Positions 9,556 to 18,209 of a DNA stretch of 64,000 nt are shown piece by piece. This DNA comes from Microcaldota archaeon (lineage in GTDB: Archaea > Micrarchaeota > Micrarchaeia > Anstonellales > J096). The stretch's first letter is position 1. Each line of letters starts with the position of its first letter. A model generated the notes under the pieces. The model searched no databases. It was not told the origin of the DNA and was given only the letters and a program-made list of their open reading frames with translations. Location: NCBI GenBank assembly GCA_015522475.1, contig WAMF01000018.1, positions 62,001-126,000 of the forward strand, given 5' to 3'. Made by a program: the position numbers and the translations under genes.

Positions 9556-9679
9556 ACCTCTCTTTTGAGGAGAAGAGATTATAAGTGTTCCAGACAAGTA
9601 GGTATGGAATCATAAGATAGATGTGGAAAAGGCAGAAGAGATAAACGGCAAAAAAGGCAAAAACGCGAAGTGAGAAGCA

Positions 9680-9688
9680 TTAATAAAT
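9680..9688 (+). promoter_or_regulatory. TATA box of the RFC small-subunit gene
   Basis: 'TTAATAAAT' centred 26 nt before ATG 9710; indicates a leaderless mRNA and fixes the start of the His-rich tail. Confidence 0.5.
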
Positions 9689-9709
9689 CCTTCGCAGTAA
9701 AGCACTGCT

Positions 9710-10843
9710 ATGGCAGAGCACTCTCATAAAGGACACCATGAAGAGCACCATACATCTCATCACGCCAGCCACCACGCAACCCATCACGCAGCTCACCATA
9801 CAACACATCATGAGAGTCATCATAAAGAGAGTAAAGCACTTGCCGAAGAGGAAAAAGAGGAAGAGAAAATGAAGGAGAAGCGCGAGGAATTTCTTCCATG
9901 GGTAGAGAAGTATAGGCCAAAAACACTCGACGAGGTTATTGGGCAAGACAGTATTGTCGAGGCTGCTAAGGCCTTTGTCAAAAAAGGGGAGATGCCCCAT
10001 CTGCTCTTTAGCGGGCCGCCAGGTGTAGGCAAGACAACCGTCGCTCTAGCAATAGCGCATGAATTTTATGGAGACGATATAGCAAGCAACTTTTTGGAGC
10101 TCAACGCCAGCGACGAAAGAGGTATAGATGTAGTTAGAGGTAAAATAAAAGACTTTGCCCGTATAATAACGATGAACAAATATGGATTCAAAATCATATT
10201 TCTAGACGAAGCAGATGCCTTAACACCCGATGCCCAGCACGCCCTCCGACGAACAATGGAGATATACAGCGACGTCACGCGAATGATACTGAGCTGCAAC
10301 TACTCAAGCAAGATCATACCCCCTATACAAAGCAGAACCGCCATATTCAGGTTCAGCCCTCTCACAGAAGATGATGTCAAAAAAATGATTGAGAAGATTG
10401 CCAAAGCAGAAAAACTAGACGTGACAGAAAAGGCAATGGATGCCCTCTATTACATCTCAGAAGGCGACATGCGAAAGGCCATAAACACATTACAGGGAGC
10501 AGCCTTTATAAGCAAGAAGATTGACGACGAACTAGTCTATAAAATAGCTAGCAGAGCCTCGCCCAAAGCCATAAGGGAGATTGCCAAGCTCGCCTATGAA
10601 GGCAAGTTTGAGGAAGCAAGAAAAAGGCTCGACACCGTGCGCGTCCACATGGGCATGAGTGGAGAGGACATAGTGCTTCAACTTTATTCAGAAGTGCTCA
10701 ACATGGATATACCAGACGAGCAAAAGGCCTTCCTTATAGATAAAGTTGGCGAGTACAACTTTAGGCTTGTCGAAGGAGCTAACGAAAAAATACAGATAGA
10801 TGCTCTCCTTGCGCAATTTCCTCTAGCCAAAAAGCAAAAGTAG
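9710..10843 (+). CDS. rfcS: Replication factor C small subunit with His-rich N-terminal tail
   Basis: AAA+ clamp-loader subunit that opens the PCNA ring at primer-template junctions. Residues 63-377 are a normal RfcS: 'PWVEKYRPKTLDEVIGQD', Walker A 'GPPGVGKTT' (102-110), Walker B 'IIFLDEADAL' (163-172), sensor 1 'LSCNYSSKI', arginine finger in 'IQSRTAIFRF'. The first 38 residues are unusual: 18 His, mostly as HH pairs every four residues (HHxx repeated eight times), then an acidic/basic coiled linker (about 39-62). The leaderless TATA spacing supports translation of the tail. The large subunit is not in the window. Confidence 0.95.
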   Translation: MAEHSHKGHHEEHHTSHHASHHATHHAAHHTTHHESHHKESKALAEEEKEEEKMKEKREEFLPWVEKYRPKTLDEVIGQDSIVEAAKAFVKKGEMPHLLFSGPPGVGKTTVALAIAHEFYGDDIASNFLELNASDERGIDVVRGKIKDFARIITMNKYGFKIIFLDEADALTPDAQHALRRTMEIYSDVTRMILSCNYSSKIIPPIQSRTAIFRFSPLTEDDVKKMIEKIAKAEKLDVTEKAMDALYYISEGDMRKAINTLQGAAFISKKIDDELVYKIASRASPKAIREIAKLAYEGKFEEARKRLDTVRVHMGMSGEDIVLQLYSEVLNMDIPDEQKAFLIDKVGEYNFRLVEGANEKIQIDALLAQFPLAKKQK

Positions 10844-11095
10844 ATGGAAGTAAAGGAAAAGTGAAGCAGGGAAGTAAAGATAAAATTAGACACGGGTCAT
10901 ATACAGGTTATATAGGTCGTAAATGAGAATAAAGCGATAGAGGAGAAAAATAGAGGGAAGCGTGAATGGGAAAATATCAAAAGGCACGAAAGGAGGGGCT
11001 GTCCTCTGATTAAAATAAAAACAGAGAACTCAAATTATATATCAAGTCCCCTGCAGACATAATTGATTTTAAACGTTTTTATACATAAGACGCGC

Positions 11096-11908
11096 ATGCC
11101 AAAGGCTATATCGAAGGTTAAGCTCATTTTTATAGGCGTCGGGGGCGGGCGCTTCGTAGCTGAGAGGCAATATCCGCCCTTCTATACCGGCGGCTTTCGC
11201 ATTCACACGGAAAAGTTAAAAATACATGTGGACCCGGGGCCGGGTGCTGTTTTAAGGATGGCCGAACTTGGCTATAAAGCAGAAGACACAGACGTGCTCA
11301 TCGTAAGCCATAATCATATGGACCATGGCAGCGACGCCAACTTGATAGGGGAGGCAATGAACGCCTTTGGCCTTGAAAAGCTTGGCGTCTATGTAGGTTC
11401 AAAAAACACAGTATACGAACCACACTGCAACAACATTGTCTTGCCCTACGTTGCAAACCGTTTTAAGGCCACGTACTTCCCAGCCCCAGACGAGCGCTTA
11501 TCTTTTACACACAAGGGCGAGGGCATAGAGATGAAAACGACGCCCATAAAGCATCCCGAGCCGACAGGATGGGGCTTTGTTATGAATATAGAGAGCAAAA
11601 AGATAGGCTACACGAGCGACACACTCTATTATGAAGGCCTAGGCGCGCGTTTCAAGGGCGTAGATGTGCTTATAGCCAACGTGGCAAAAGTGAAGCCCAG
11701 CTCATGGGGACAGCATTTAACTGTTAAAGGCGACTTTGAAAGACTGCTAGCTGAGAGCCAGCCCAAAAAAATGGTTGTGTACCATATGGGTGAGGAGATT
11801 ATACACTACGGCAGAGAACGGCTGGCTAAGGAACTTAAAAAAGCGTACGAAGTCAAATACGACGTAGACATATACCTACCCATATCCGGCGACATTATAG
11901 AAATTTAG
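11096..11908 (+). CDS. Metallo-beta-lactamase-fold hydrolase
   Basis: 270 residues. The metal-binding signature is 'SHNHMDHGSD' (HxHxDH, about residues 72-81); the later ligands are plausibly the His in 'IKHPEPTGWG', the Asp in 'IGYTSDTLYY' and the His in 'VVYHMGEE'. Overall close to the RNase Z/PhnP-like branch, but without enough signal to name a substrate. ATG 11096 (MPKAISKVKL) is chosen over the track's TTG 11063; a TATA-like 'AAATTATATA' lies about 60 nt upstream. Stands alone, convergent with nothing. Confidence 0.8.
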   Translation: MPKAISKVKLIFIGVGGGRFVAERQYPPFYTGGFRIHTEKLKIHVDPGPGAVLRMAELGYKAEDTDVLIVSHNHMDHGSDANLIGEAMNAFGLEKLGVYVGSKNTVYEPHCNNIVLPYVANRFKATYFPAPDERLSFTHKGEGIEMKTTPIKHPEPTGWGFVMNIESKKIGYTSDTLYYEGLGARFKGVDVLIANVAKVKPSSWGQHLTVKGDFERLLAESQPKKMVVYHMGEEIIHYGRERLAKELKKAYEVKYDVDIYLPISGDIIEI

Positions 11909-12105
11909 CCTTGGCAACTTGGCAAAAACCTGGCAAAAACGCTTCTATAAAAACACTTCGCTCCATAAATAAGAGCAGTGATGAGACCGTCCCAGTCTGA
12001 ATAATGATGACAACGGTAGCTTCTGATAAGTTTTAAAATGTTTGGGGACAGAATGCTACATCTAAAAGGGTTGAGATTAGTTAAGGATATAAGCTCAATA
12101 TGGGC

Positions 12106-12176
12106 GCGGCAGTAGTCTAGTGGTAGGACACCACCCTGCCACGGTGGAGACCCGGGTTCAAATCCCGGCTGCCGCA
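12106..12176 (+). tRNA. tRNA-Gly (anticodon GCC)
   Basis: A full cloverleaf: acceptor GCGGCAG/CTGCCGC, anticodon arm CCACC-CTGCCAC-GGTGG with GCC at 12138-12140, and T arm CCGGG-TTCAAAT-CCCGG. Discriminator A. CCA is not encoded. No intron. Confidence 0.96.
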
Positions 12177-12180
12177 TAGC

Positions 12181-12200
12181 CTCTTTTTTTAAGAGTTTTT
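12181..12200 (+). terminator. T-tract terminator after tRNA-Gly(GCC)
   Basis: A run of seven T followed by AAGAG and five T directly after the tRNA; CTCTT/AAGAG can form a short stem. Archaeal transcription stops at such T tracts. Confidence 0.45.
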
Positions 12201-12349
12201 ATGAGTGTTCACATTATCACTCCTTATCGACTGCTGTGCAATGAATCGCTGGGTCACCACAAACATAATTGTATGATGGCATAAGGTATAGGGCTTATTG
12301 AGTGGTGCATATGATATACTTTTTTGAACATTTTAGCCAACTATAAGCA

Positions 12350-12518
12350 CATGACAGAAAAAACAAAAAAGAAACATAACAGAACTGTAGAAAAGCACAA
12401 CGAAGGCAAAGAAAACGAAGAGAAATCTGGCTTTAACAAGTTCAAAGAACTACTCGAAGAGAGTGGCATGCAGGAAAAAACGGGCCCTTCGCAAGGTTGC
12501 CACCCAAACTTTCTATAA
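12350..12518 (+). CDS. Short charged ORF, probable 5' part of the next gene
   Basis: 55 codons from ATG 12350, Lys/Glu-rich, ending in the middle of the next ORF, which continues in the -1 frame. A TATA-like 'GATATACTT' lies about 34 nt upstream. The -1 frame has no stop from 12437 on, and both pieces have the same charged composition. One extra base in the A6 run at 12475-12480 would join them into one protein of about 485 residues. It could be a true small ORF, a sequencing indel or programmed slippage; the sequence alone cannot decide. Confidence 0.45.
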
Positions 12519-13804
12519 GAGAACTCTTATCTATGGTGCCAGAAGATGTAATGGAAGAAAAGAATAATGAAATTAAAGAGGCGGTCGCAGAGAAGGTTAC
12601 AGAAGAGCCTAAGGAAGGTCAAGAAGATAAGCCCAAAGAGAAAGAGAATGAAAAGCCAAAAGCGTCCTTCTTTATGCATATAAGGAAAAATCTAGGGGCA
12701 ATCCTACTAATAGCCCTTGCATTTGCGGCAAGTGCGTTTGTTGTAGAGCAAAATAGAGATATATTCTTTGGCAGGAGAAGCCAGAAGGCCACCCAAGAAA
12801 GTAGAGAAGAAGAGACAACTAGCGCTCAGAGACTAATGGCACAACTTATGGGCGCCTATTACAACCCAATTCTAAAAGGTGTGTATGGCATAAATCCTCA
12901 CTATTTGCTGGGTGTCGTCGATGGAAGGAACGAAGCCATTTTTGCCATTCCATCTGATAGAGATCCTCAAGAAGTGCTTGCCTCTTTAATAAAAGAGGAC
13001 GGAACGTACTACATATATAAGGACGTGAATGGAAAGGAGATAGGTACAGACTTTAAAATCGGGAATGGACTGGAAGCTACACCCAGAAGACCTTCTTATC
13101 TCATCGGTGTGCCTTACAAAAGCATAAACGCCACGCCAGACACAAGAATAAGCGTCCACATTGGCCCTTACACATACAGCATAATCCTCAAAGAGTTAGA
13201 AGTGGATGTTGATGAATACACAAACAGCATAGGTCATGAGACAGAAAGAGTTGTTAACATAGACGGTGAAGAAAAGGCTGTAGTAGACCCAAGAGGTTTT
13301 GTGCTTAAGAAAGGCGTGCCATCCATAGCGAATCTAGTACATCAGATAGCAGGTTCCGCAAGAACAAAGGAAGAGGCTGCCCAAAAACTACTCAATTTTG
13401 TGACGGAGGACATGAAATATGATTATAGAGATGTAAGTTATGAGCAAGCTACGGGCAACGAACTCATAAAGGAGCCGCCCGAATCTATATTAAGTAAAAG
13501 CGCCGACTGTAACAACAAAGTAGCAGTCTATGCATCCCTTTTGGAACAATACGACATAGATTATGTATTCGTATTTCTCCGTCATCACTTAGCTATTGCT
13601 GTGGCAGGAGATTTCCCAAACATGAATGGCTACACTATAAACGTCGATGGAAAAAAGTATTATTTAGCGGAGACCACTGCAAAAGGCTTCCAAATCGGTC
13701 GTACTTTGCTCCAAGATCCCTACAATCCTTATCAACCCATGAATTTAGGAGAGAGCATCAAATTTATAGAGACACGAGACGGACACATAATATATTGGCA
13801 ATAA
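12497..13804 (+). CDS. Membrane-anchored transglutaminase-like protein
   Basis: 435 residues from TTG 12497; ATG 12533 is another possible start, or translation enters from the upstream ORF. Layout: a charged cytoplasmic N-terminus, one membrane segment ('AILLIALAFAASAFVV', about 70-85), then a large exposed domain. The end carries a transglutaminase/cysteine-protease-like core: Cys in 'SADCNNKVAVYASLLE' (about 337), His in 'RHHLAIAVAG', and an acidic residue in 'YYLAETTA'. That gives a Cys-His-Glu/Asp triad order. Probably acts on surface proteins; the substrate is unknown. No partner gene is adjacent. Confidence 0.72.
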   Translation: MPPKLSIRELLSMVPEDVMEEKNNEIKEAVAEKVTEEPKEGQEDKPKEKENEKPKASFFMHIRKNLGAILLIALAFAASAFVVEQNRDIFFGRRSQKATQESREEETTSAQRLMAQLMGAYYNPILKGVYGINPHYLLGVVDGRNEAIFAIPSDRDPQEVLASLIKEDGTYYIYKDVNGKEIGTDFKIGNGLEATPRRPSYLIGVPYKSINATPDTRISVHIGPYTYSIILKELEVDVDEYTNSIGHETERVVNIDGEEKAVVDPRGFVLKKGVPSIANLVHQIAGSARTKEEAAQKLLNFVTEDMKYDYRDVSYEQATGNELIKEPPESILSKSADCNNKVAVYASLLEQYDIDYVFVFLRHHLAIAVAGDFPNMNGYTINVDGKKYYLAETTAKGFQIGRTLLQDPYNPYQPMNLGESIKFIETRDGHIIYWQ

Positions 13805-13884
13805 AAGTGGCAAAGCAGCTAGGTAGATAGAGTGGAGTAGCATTGAGAGGGAGTGCTTTTTAACAGTGTCGCTCAAAGACATAT

Positions 13885-14775
13885 ATGCGCGTGAAATTTA
13901 TAGGCGCGGACTCCATGGGCGTGCGCAGCCTAGCCACATTCGTCGAAACAAAGGATGTTAAGCTCTTCATAGATCCCGGAGTAGCGCTCGCGCCTTATAG
14001 GTATGGCTATGGTCCCCATCCCATAGAGATAGAGCGCATGAACGACGTATGGGATAAAATTGTGAAGCACGTTGAGAAAGCAGACATCGTCATTACAAGT
14101 CACTACCACTATGACCATTACAATCCAGATGAGCCCGAGATTTTTGAAGATAAAGAGCTCTACTTAAAGGACCCAAAGCACAACATAAATCGCAGCCAAA
14201 AAGGCAGAAGTAAGCTTTTCATAGAGGAGCTGGAAAAAGTAAAAGGTGTTAAATGGCATGTTGCCGAAAAGCAGGAGATAGAGATAGGCGAGACAAGAAT
14301 TGAGCTGAGTGAAGCGGTTCCTCATGGCCCAAGCACACGACTTGGTTACGTCGTGGAAACCTTCATCAAGGAAAGGAGGGGTAAGAAGAGCAAAGGAAGC
14401 AAGGATGTGCGACGGTTCCTTCATACGAGCGACGTGGAAGGGCCTTGCCTAGACGTGCAAATAGCCTTCATAGAAAAACATCTGCCAGAGCTTCTCCTAG
14501 TCGATGGACCTTTAAGCTACATCATGCAGCGCTACGGCCACAAAAACCTGGAGATAGCACTCTCCAACTTGAAGAAGCTAGCTGATAAAGTAGAATGGCT
14601 AGTCTATGAACACCACTTCCTTCGCGACCTTCACTATAAAGAAAAGATTGCGCCCGTCGAAGCAGAGGCAAAGAAGAAAAAACACAATGCCCTCACAGCT
14701 GCTGAATTTATGGGTAGAAAGACAGAAGTGCTTGAGAACATAAGGAAGAAGCTGTATGAGGAGTATCCTGTGTAG
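13885..14775 (+). CDS. UPF0282-family metallo-beta-lactamase-fold protein
   Basis: 296 residues, beginning 'MRVKFIGADSMGVRS', typical of this archaeal family. Metal motif 'SHYHYDHYNP' (HxHxDH) at about 72-81, 'LHTSDVEGP' supplying the later Asp, and 'VYEHHFLRDLHY' near the end. The biochemical role of UPF0282 is not established. The starting ATG lies in 'ATATATGCGC' with no Shine-Dalgarno; the TTTTTAA at 13856 lies about 26 nt upstream, fitting a leaderless mRNA. Confidence 0.85.
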   Translation: MRVKFIGADSMGVRSLATFVETKDVKLFIDPGVALAPYRYGYGPHPIEIERMNDVWDKIVKHVEKADIVITSHYHYDHYNPDEPEIFEDKELYLKDPKHNINRSQKGRSKLFIEELEKVKGVKWHVAEKQEIEIGETRIELSEAVPHGPSTRLGYVVETFIKERRGKKSKGSKDVRRFLHTSDVEGPCLDVQIAFIEKHLPELLLVDGPLSYIMQRYGHKNLEIALSNLKKLADKVEWLVYEHHFLRDLHYKEKIAPVEAEAKKKKHNALTAAEFMGRKTEVLENIRKKLYEEYPV

Positions 14776-14957
14776 ATATATATGGTGGAGCAAAATGCAA
14801 GGATTTGTTAGACTACATAACTCCACAGCCAAACATCACCTTTTTAAATATTAGCTCCCCAATAAGGAAAAGCCTGTTGGCGAGTGGACACTGTCCATAG
14901 GGCAATCCACAAATATAAACGCTTTATCCCGAAAGGGCAGGCTTGGAGGATGAGCTC

Positions 14958-15284
14958 ATGACAGCCAATGGATTGGTCGAGATAAACAAAATGCTTGAGG
15001 CAGGTATGCGAGAAGAGCATTTGCTGCCAAGAGGAATGAAGCTCTACGGCACAGTAGTCAGCACAAAGCGTAAGAAGACAGTCACAGTCGAGAGACAACT
15101 AGCTAAATATTTAGGCAAGTATAAAAGGCAAGCGTTGACGAAGAGTAAGATAGCTGCTCATGTTCCCGGCGGCGTTCAGCTCAAAGAAGGAGATGTCGTC
15201 GAGATCCAGCAAACACGGAAGATTAGCAAGACAAAGTCGTGGGTAGTAACACGCGTGCTCAAGACAAAGGAGGAGAAAGTATGA
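14958..15284 (+). CDS. rps17: Ribosomal protein S17 (uS17)
   Basis: 108 residues from ATG 14958, which follows GGAGG by about 10 nt; the track's TTG lies at the Shine-Dalgarno site. The OB-fold core is recognisable in 'KLYGTVVSTKRKKTVTVERQ' and 'EGDVVEIQQTRKISKTKSWVV'. Small-subunit protein binding helix 11 of 16S rRNA. First gene of the spc-type block; in other archaea it follows L29/aIF1, which here sit on the opposite strand about 33 kb away. Its last base pairs overlap the L14 start (ATGA). Confidence 0.95.
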   Translation: MTANGLVEINKMLEAGMREEHLLPRGMKLYGTVVSTKRKKTVTVERQLAKYLGKYKRQALTKSKIAAHVPGGVQLKEGDVVEIQQTRKISKTKSWVVTRVLKTKEEKV

Positions 15285-15679
15285 AGGGCGTAGCTGCCAA
15301 AGTGACAAAAGGGCTTACTCTCGGTTCAACGCTCAAATGTAGCGACAACACGAAGGCAAAAGAGCTGCAGCTCATAGGTGTTATAGGCTACAAAGGTGTG
15401 CGCGGTCGTTACCCAGCAGCCGGCGTAGGCGACCTTGCCATATGCTCCGTCAAAAAAGGCGGCCCTACGGTTAAAGGCACAGTCGTCAAGGCAGTAATCA
15501 TAAGGCAAAAAAAGGAGTACAGACGAGCCAACGGCTGGCGCATATCCTTCGAGGACAACGCCGCTGTTTTAGTCAACGACGAAGGCTTACCGCTAGGCAC
15601 AGAGATCAAAGGCGTCATAGCCAAAGAAGTCGTCGAGCGCTTCCCAAAGCTAGCGGCCATTTCATCGGGCGTTGTTTAA
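15281..15679 (+). CDS. rpl14: Ribosomal protein L14 (uL14)
   Basis: 132 residues from ATG 15281, which overlaps the S17 stop and is preceded by AGGAGG; the track's earlier GTG is not supported. L14 signatures: 'LKCSDNTKAKELQLIGV', 'AGVGDLAICSVKKG', 'VVKAVIIRQKKEYRR' and 'FEDNAAVLVND'. Large-subunit protein at the subunit interface. Confidence 0.96.
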   Translation: MKGVAAKVTKGLTLGSTLKCSDNTKAKELQLIGVIGYKGVRGRYPAAGVGDLAICSVKKGGPTVKGTVVKAVIIRQKKEYRRANGWRISFEDNAAVLVNDEGLPLGTEIKGVIAKEVVERFPKLAAISSGVV

Positions 15680-15771
15680 GCTTAGCCTTTGGCATGTAAA
15701 CTTGGCTTGCTCGGCGTGAAAAATTTGGAAATCTTAAGAAGTAAGATTAAGAAAGAAATGAGGATGAAAAT

Positions 15772-16083
15772 ATGAGGAAAGCAATAAAGAGAAAAATGAG
15801 GAAGGCTTACTTCACAGCCCCTATTCATGTAAGAAGAAAGCAGGTAACAGCCCTTCTCAGCCCAGAGCTGAGGAAGAAAGTGGGTAAGAGGAGCGCAGTG
15901 GTGAAAAAAGGCTACAAAGTGAAAATTCTTAGAGGAAGCAGCAAGGGTAAAGAAGGTGAAGTGTTGAAAGTAAGCTATGTCAAGCGAAAGGTCTTTATCG
16001 AGGGCATAACACACATAAACTCTCGCGGCGAAGAGAAGCTTAGAGGCATAAGCCCTTCGAACGTCATGATTACCAAAATGTAA
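15772..16083 (+). CDS. rpl24: Ribosomal protein L24 (uL24)
   Basis: 103 residues. N-terminal 'MRKAYFTAPIHVRRKQVTAL' is the archaeal L24 start region and 'YKVKILRGSSKGKEGEVLKV' is its KOW motif. Early-assembly large-subunit protein. Follows L14 by about 90 nt. Confidence 0.94.
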   Translation: MRKAIKRKMRKAYFTAPIHVRRKQVTALLSPELRKKVGKRSAVVKKGYKVKILRGSSKGKEGEVLKVSYVKRKVFIEGITHINSRGEEKLRGISPSNVMITKM

Positions 16084-16199
16084 TACGTGTAGTAAGAAGG
16101 TAGAAAGAAAGTAGAGGATGAGAAGTAAATGTAGGAAGTGGAGGAAAAAGTAAATACGGAAGGATATGAAGACAAAATGTAATTAATGTAGGTGAAAAC

Positions 16200-16898
16200 A
16201 TGGCAAAGAGAGGTGGTAAAAGACATCTGAAGGCCATAGCAGCCTCAGGTTATACTCCTATTAGAAGCAAGAAAGAAAAGGTGTTCCTAGCGAAGCCCAT
16301 TCCCGGCCCGCACACCCAGGACAGAAGCACTACTATAAACAACTTGCTCATAGAGGTGATAAACACGGCAAACACACGAAAGGAAGTGCGCTACATCCTA
16401 GGAAAGAACATTGTTAAAATCGATGAGAAAACAATCGGAGAAGAGCGTTATCCCGTAGGCTTATGGGACGTCGTAGAGATAGATGGAGACAAAGTTTATA
16501 GGGTCTACATAAACGAAAGGGGCAAGCTAGACGTCAGAGAAGAAACACCAGAGAGGAAGAACCTCAAGCTGCTCAAAATAAAAAACAAAGTCGTTGTTAA
16601 CGGCGGTGTCTTCCAGCTTACGTTCCACGACGGCAGAACATACCTTACAAAGGACAACAACTACAAGGTAGGCGATGTTGTCGTATTTGACTTGAGTAAA
16701 AAGGAAATTGTGAAGCACGTGAAAGCAGAGCCCGGCACTGTCTGCCTAATCACAGACGGCAAGCACGTCGGAAAAGTAGCGAAGCTCAAAGCCATAGAAG
16801 AGAAAGGTGAGAAAGAAGCCATATTAGAAAACAAAAACGGCGAGGAAATCAGAACACGATATGCCTATATCTTCCCACTGGCAGAGGGCTTTTATTGA
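16200..16898 (+). CDS. rps4e: Ribosomal protein S4e (eS4)
   Basis: 232 residues. Begins 'MAKRGGKRHLKAIAAS', then 'SKKEKVFLAKPIPGPHTQD', typical of archaeal/eukaryotic S4e, with an S4-like RNA-binding region and a C-terminal KOW-type part ('GTVCLITDGKHVGKVAKL'). AGGTGAAAAC precedes the ATG. Absent from bacteria. Confidence 0.95.
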   Translation: MAKRGGKRHLKAIAASGYTPIRSKKEKVFLAKPIPGPHTQDRSTTINNLLIEVINTANTRKEVRYILGKNIVKIDEKTIGEERYPVGLWDVVEIDGDKVYRVYINERGKLDVREETPERKNLKLLKIKNKVVVNGGVFQLTFHDGRTYLTKDNNYKVGDVVVFDLSKKEIVKHVKAEPGTVCLITDGKHVGKVAKLKAIEEKGEKEAILENKNGEEIRTRYAYIFPLAEGFY

Positions 16899-16940
16899 GC
16901 GGGTAAAGCACGTAATGGCATAAGTTGAAGAGGTGAATAT

Positions 16941-17504
16941 ATGACAGAGAAGACAGATAAGCAAAATAAACAAGAGGGCAAGAATCCTATGGAAAAGCCT
17001 TTTATAGAAAAGCTCACGATAAACATAAGTGTGGGAGAGGCTGGCGAAAAACTAGACCATGCAAAGGCTCTTCTCGAAAGAATAACGGGTAAAAAGACCA
17101 TACTTACAAAAGCCAAAAGGAGAATACCTTCCTTTGGTATAAGACCCGGCCTACCCATAGGCGTGAAAGTAACAATAAGAGGCAAAGAAGCTGAAGAGAT
17201 GCTCAAAAAACTCGTCAAGGCAAACAAGAACAAAATAAAGAAAAGCAGCATTTCTAAAGACGGCCAAGTAAGCTTCGGCATAAAGGAGTACATCGATATT
17301 CCGGGCGTCAAGTATGATCCAGATATTGGTATGTTCGGTATGGACGTCGTCATAACAATGGCAAAGCCCGGCTATAGAGTGGCAAGGCGCAAGATAGCCA
17401 GAAGTCGGATAGGCAAGAGACAAAGAGTAAAACCAGAAGAGACTGTTGCGTTCCTCCAATCATTGGGCGTCGATGTGGCGGAAGACACCGCTAAGGCGAA
17501 ATGA
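16941..17504 (+). CDS. rpl5: Ribosomal protein L5 (uL5)
   Basis: 187 residues. Core signatures: 'IEKLTINISVGEAGEKLDHA', 'RIPSFGIRPGLPIGVKVTIRG', 'SFGIKEYIDIPGVKYDPDIG' and 'MDVVITMAKPGYR'. Binds 5S rRNA. A short polar N-terminal extension precedes the core. GAGGTGA supports the ATG. Confidence 0.96.
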   Translation: MTEKTDKQNKQEGKNPMEKPFIEKLTINISVGEAGEKLDHAKALLERITGKKTILTKAKRRIPSFGIRPGLPIGVKVTIRGKEAEEMLKKLVKANKNKIKKSSISKDGQVSFGIKEYIDIPGVKYDPDIGMFGMDVVITMAKPGYRVARRKIARSRIGKRQRVKPEETVAFLQSLGVDVAEDTAKAK

Positions 17505-17544
17505 ACGAGATGAAACAAGAAGAAGTTATAGATGAGGTGAGCAT

Positions 17545-17733
17545 ATGGCAAAAAAGAAGGATGAATCTGAAGTCCGTATAAAGAAGTTCTTTTCCTCAAA
17601 GAAGGGGAAGGGAACTCGACGCTGTGTCCGATGCGGTACGACGAAAGGCGTCATAAGAAAGTATGGATTAAACATATGCAGACGATGCTTAAGAGAGATA
17701 GGTGAGCTCATAGGATTTAGAAAACTTCAGTGA
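17545..17733 (+). CDS. rps14: Ribosomal protein S14 (uS14), zinc type
   Basis: 62 residues with the four zinc ligands intact in 'CVRCGTT' and 'ICRRCLRE', and the usual C-terminal 'IGFRKLQ'. Start follows GAGGTGA. Small-subunit head protein. Confidence 0.95.
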   Translation: MAKKKDESEVRIKKFFSSKKGKGTRRCVRCGTTKGVIRKYGLNICRRCLREIGELIGFRKLQ

Positions 17734-17742
17734 GGTGTGAAT

Positions 17743-18129
17743 GTGGCTGTAGATATACTAGCAGATGCGCTTAATACAATAAAGCTCTACGATAGAACAG
17801 GTAAGGCTGAGTGCACCGTCAAGTTCAGCAAGCTCCTCAAAGAAGTGCTCAAACAACTTGAAAACGCGGGTTATATAGAGGGCTACGAATATATAGAAGA
17901 TTACAAAGGGGGAAAGCTAAAAGTGAAATTAAAGGGCAAAATAAAGGAGCTCAAGCCCATAAAACCAAGACAACCCGTGAAGCGATACGAGTGGTTCCGT
18001 ATAGAGGCGCAGTACTTGCCAGCAGTTGGCTACGGTAAGCTTATAGTGACAACGCCCGAAGGCGTCATGACAAACGAGGAGGCCCGAAAAAGAGGCATAG
18101 GCGGACGGCTCATTGCCTACGTGTTCTAG
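17743..18129 (+). CDS. rps8: Ribosomal protein S8 (uS8)
   Basis: 128 residues from GTG 17743, about 6 nt after GAGGTG; the track's GTG 17737 overlaps the Shine-Dalgarno site. 'DILADALNTIKLYDRTGKAECTV' and the C-terminal 'TPEGVMTNEEARKRGIGGRLIAYVF' are diagnostic. Binds the 16S central domain. Confidence 0.94.
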   Translation: MAVDILADALNTIKLYDRTGKAECTVKFSKLLKEVLKQLENAGYIEGYEYIEDYKGGKLKVKLKGKIKELKPIKPRQPVKRYEWFRIEAQYLPAVGYGKLIVTTPEGVMTNEEARKRGIGGRLIAYVF

Positions 18130-18209
18130 GCGTGTTCTAAGCTGAAGAGCTGAAAGGTAAAGTTCACGCCTATAAGCAGACTTACAAACCACAAGAAAGG
18201 AGGGAAAGC

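Noticed and set aside
11905-12177. 90-codon minus-strand ORF
   Set aside because: Covers the tRNA-Gly gene in antisense; its 'protein' start is tRNA sequence.
12475-12481. AAAAAAC as a -1 ribosomal slippery site
   Set aside because: The heptamer is not in the phase (X XXY YYZ) needed for the upstream ORF, so standard programmed slippage is not supported, although an indel in the run is.
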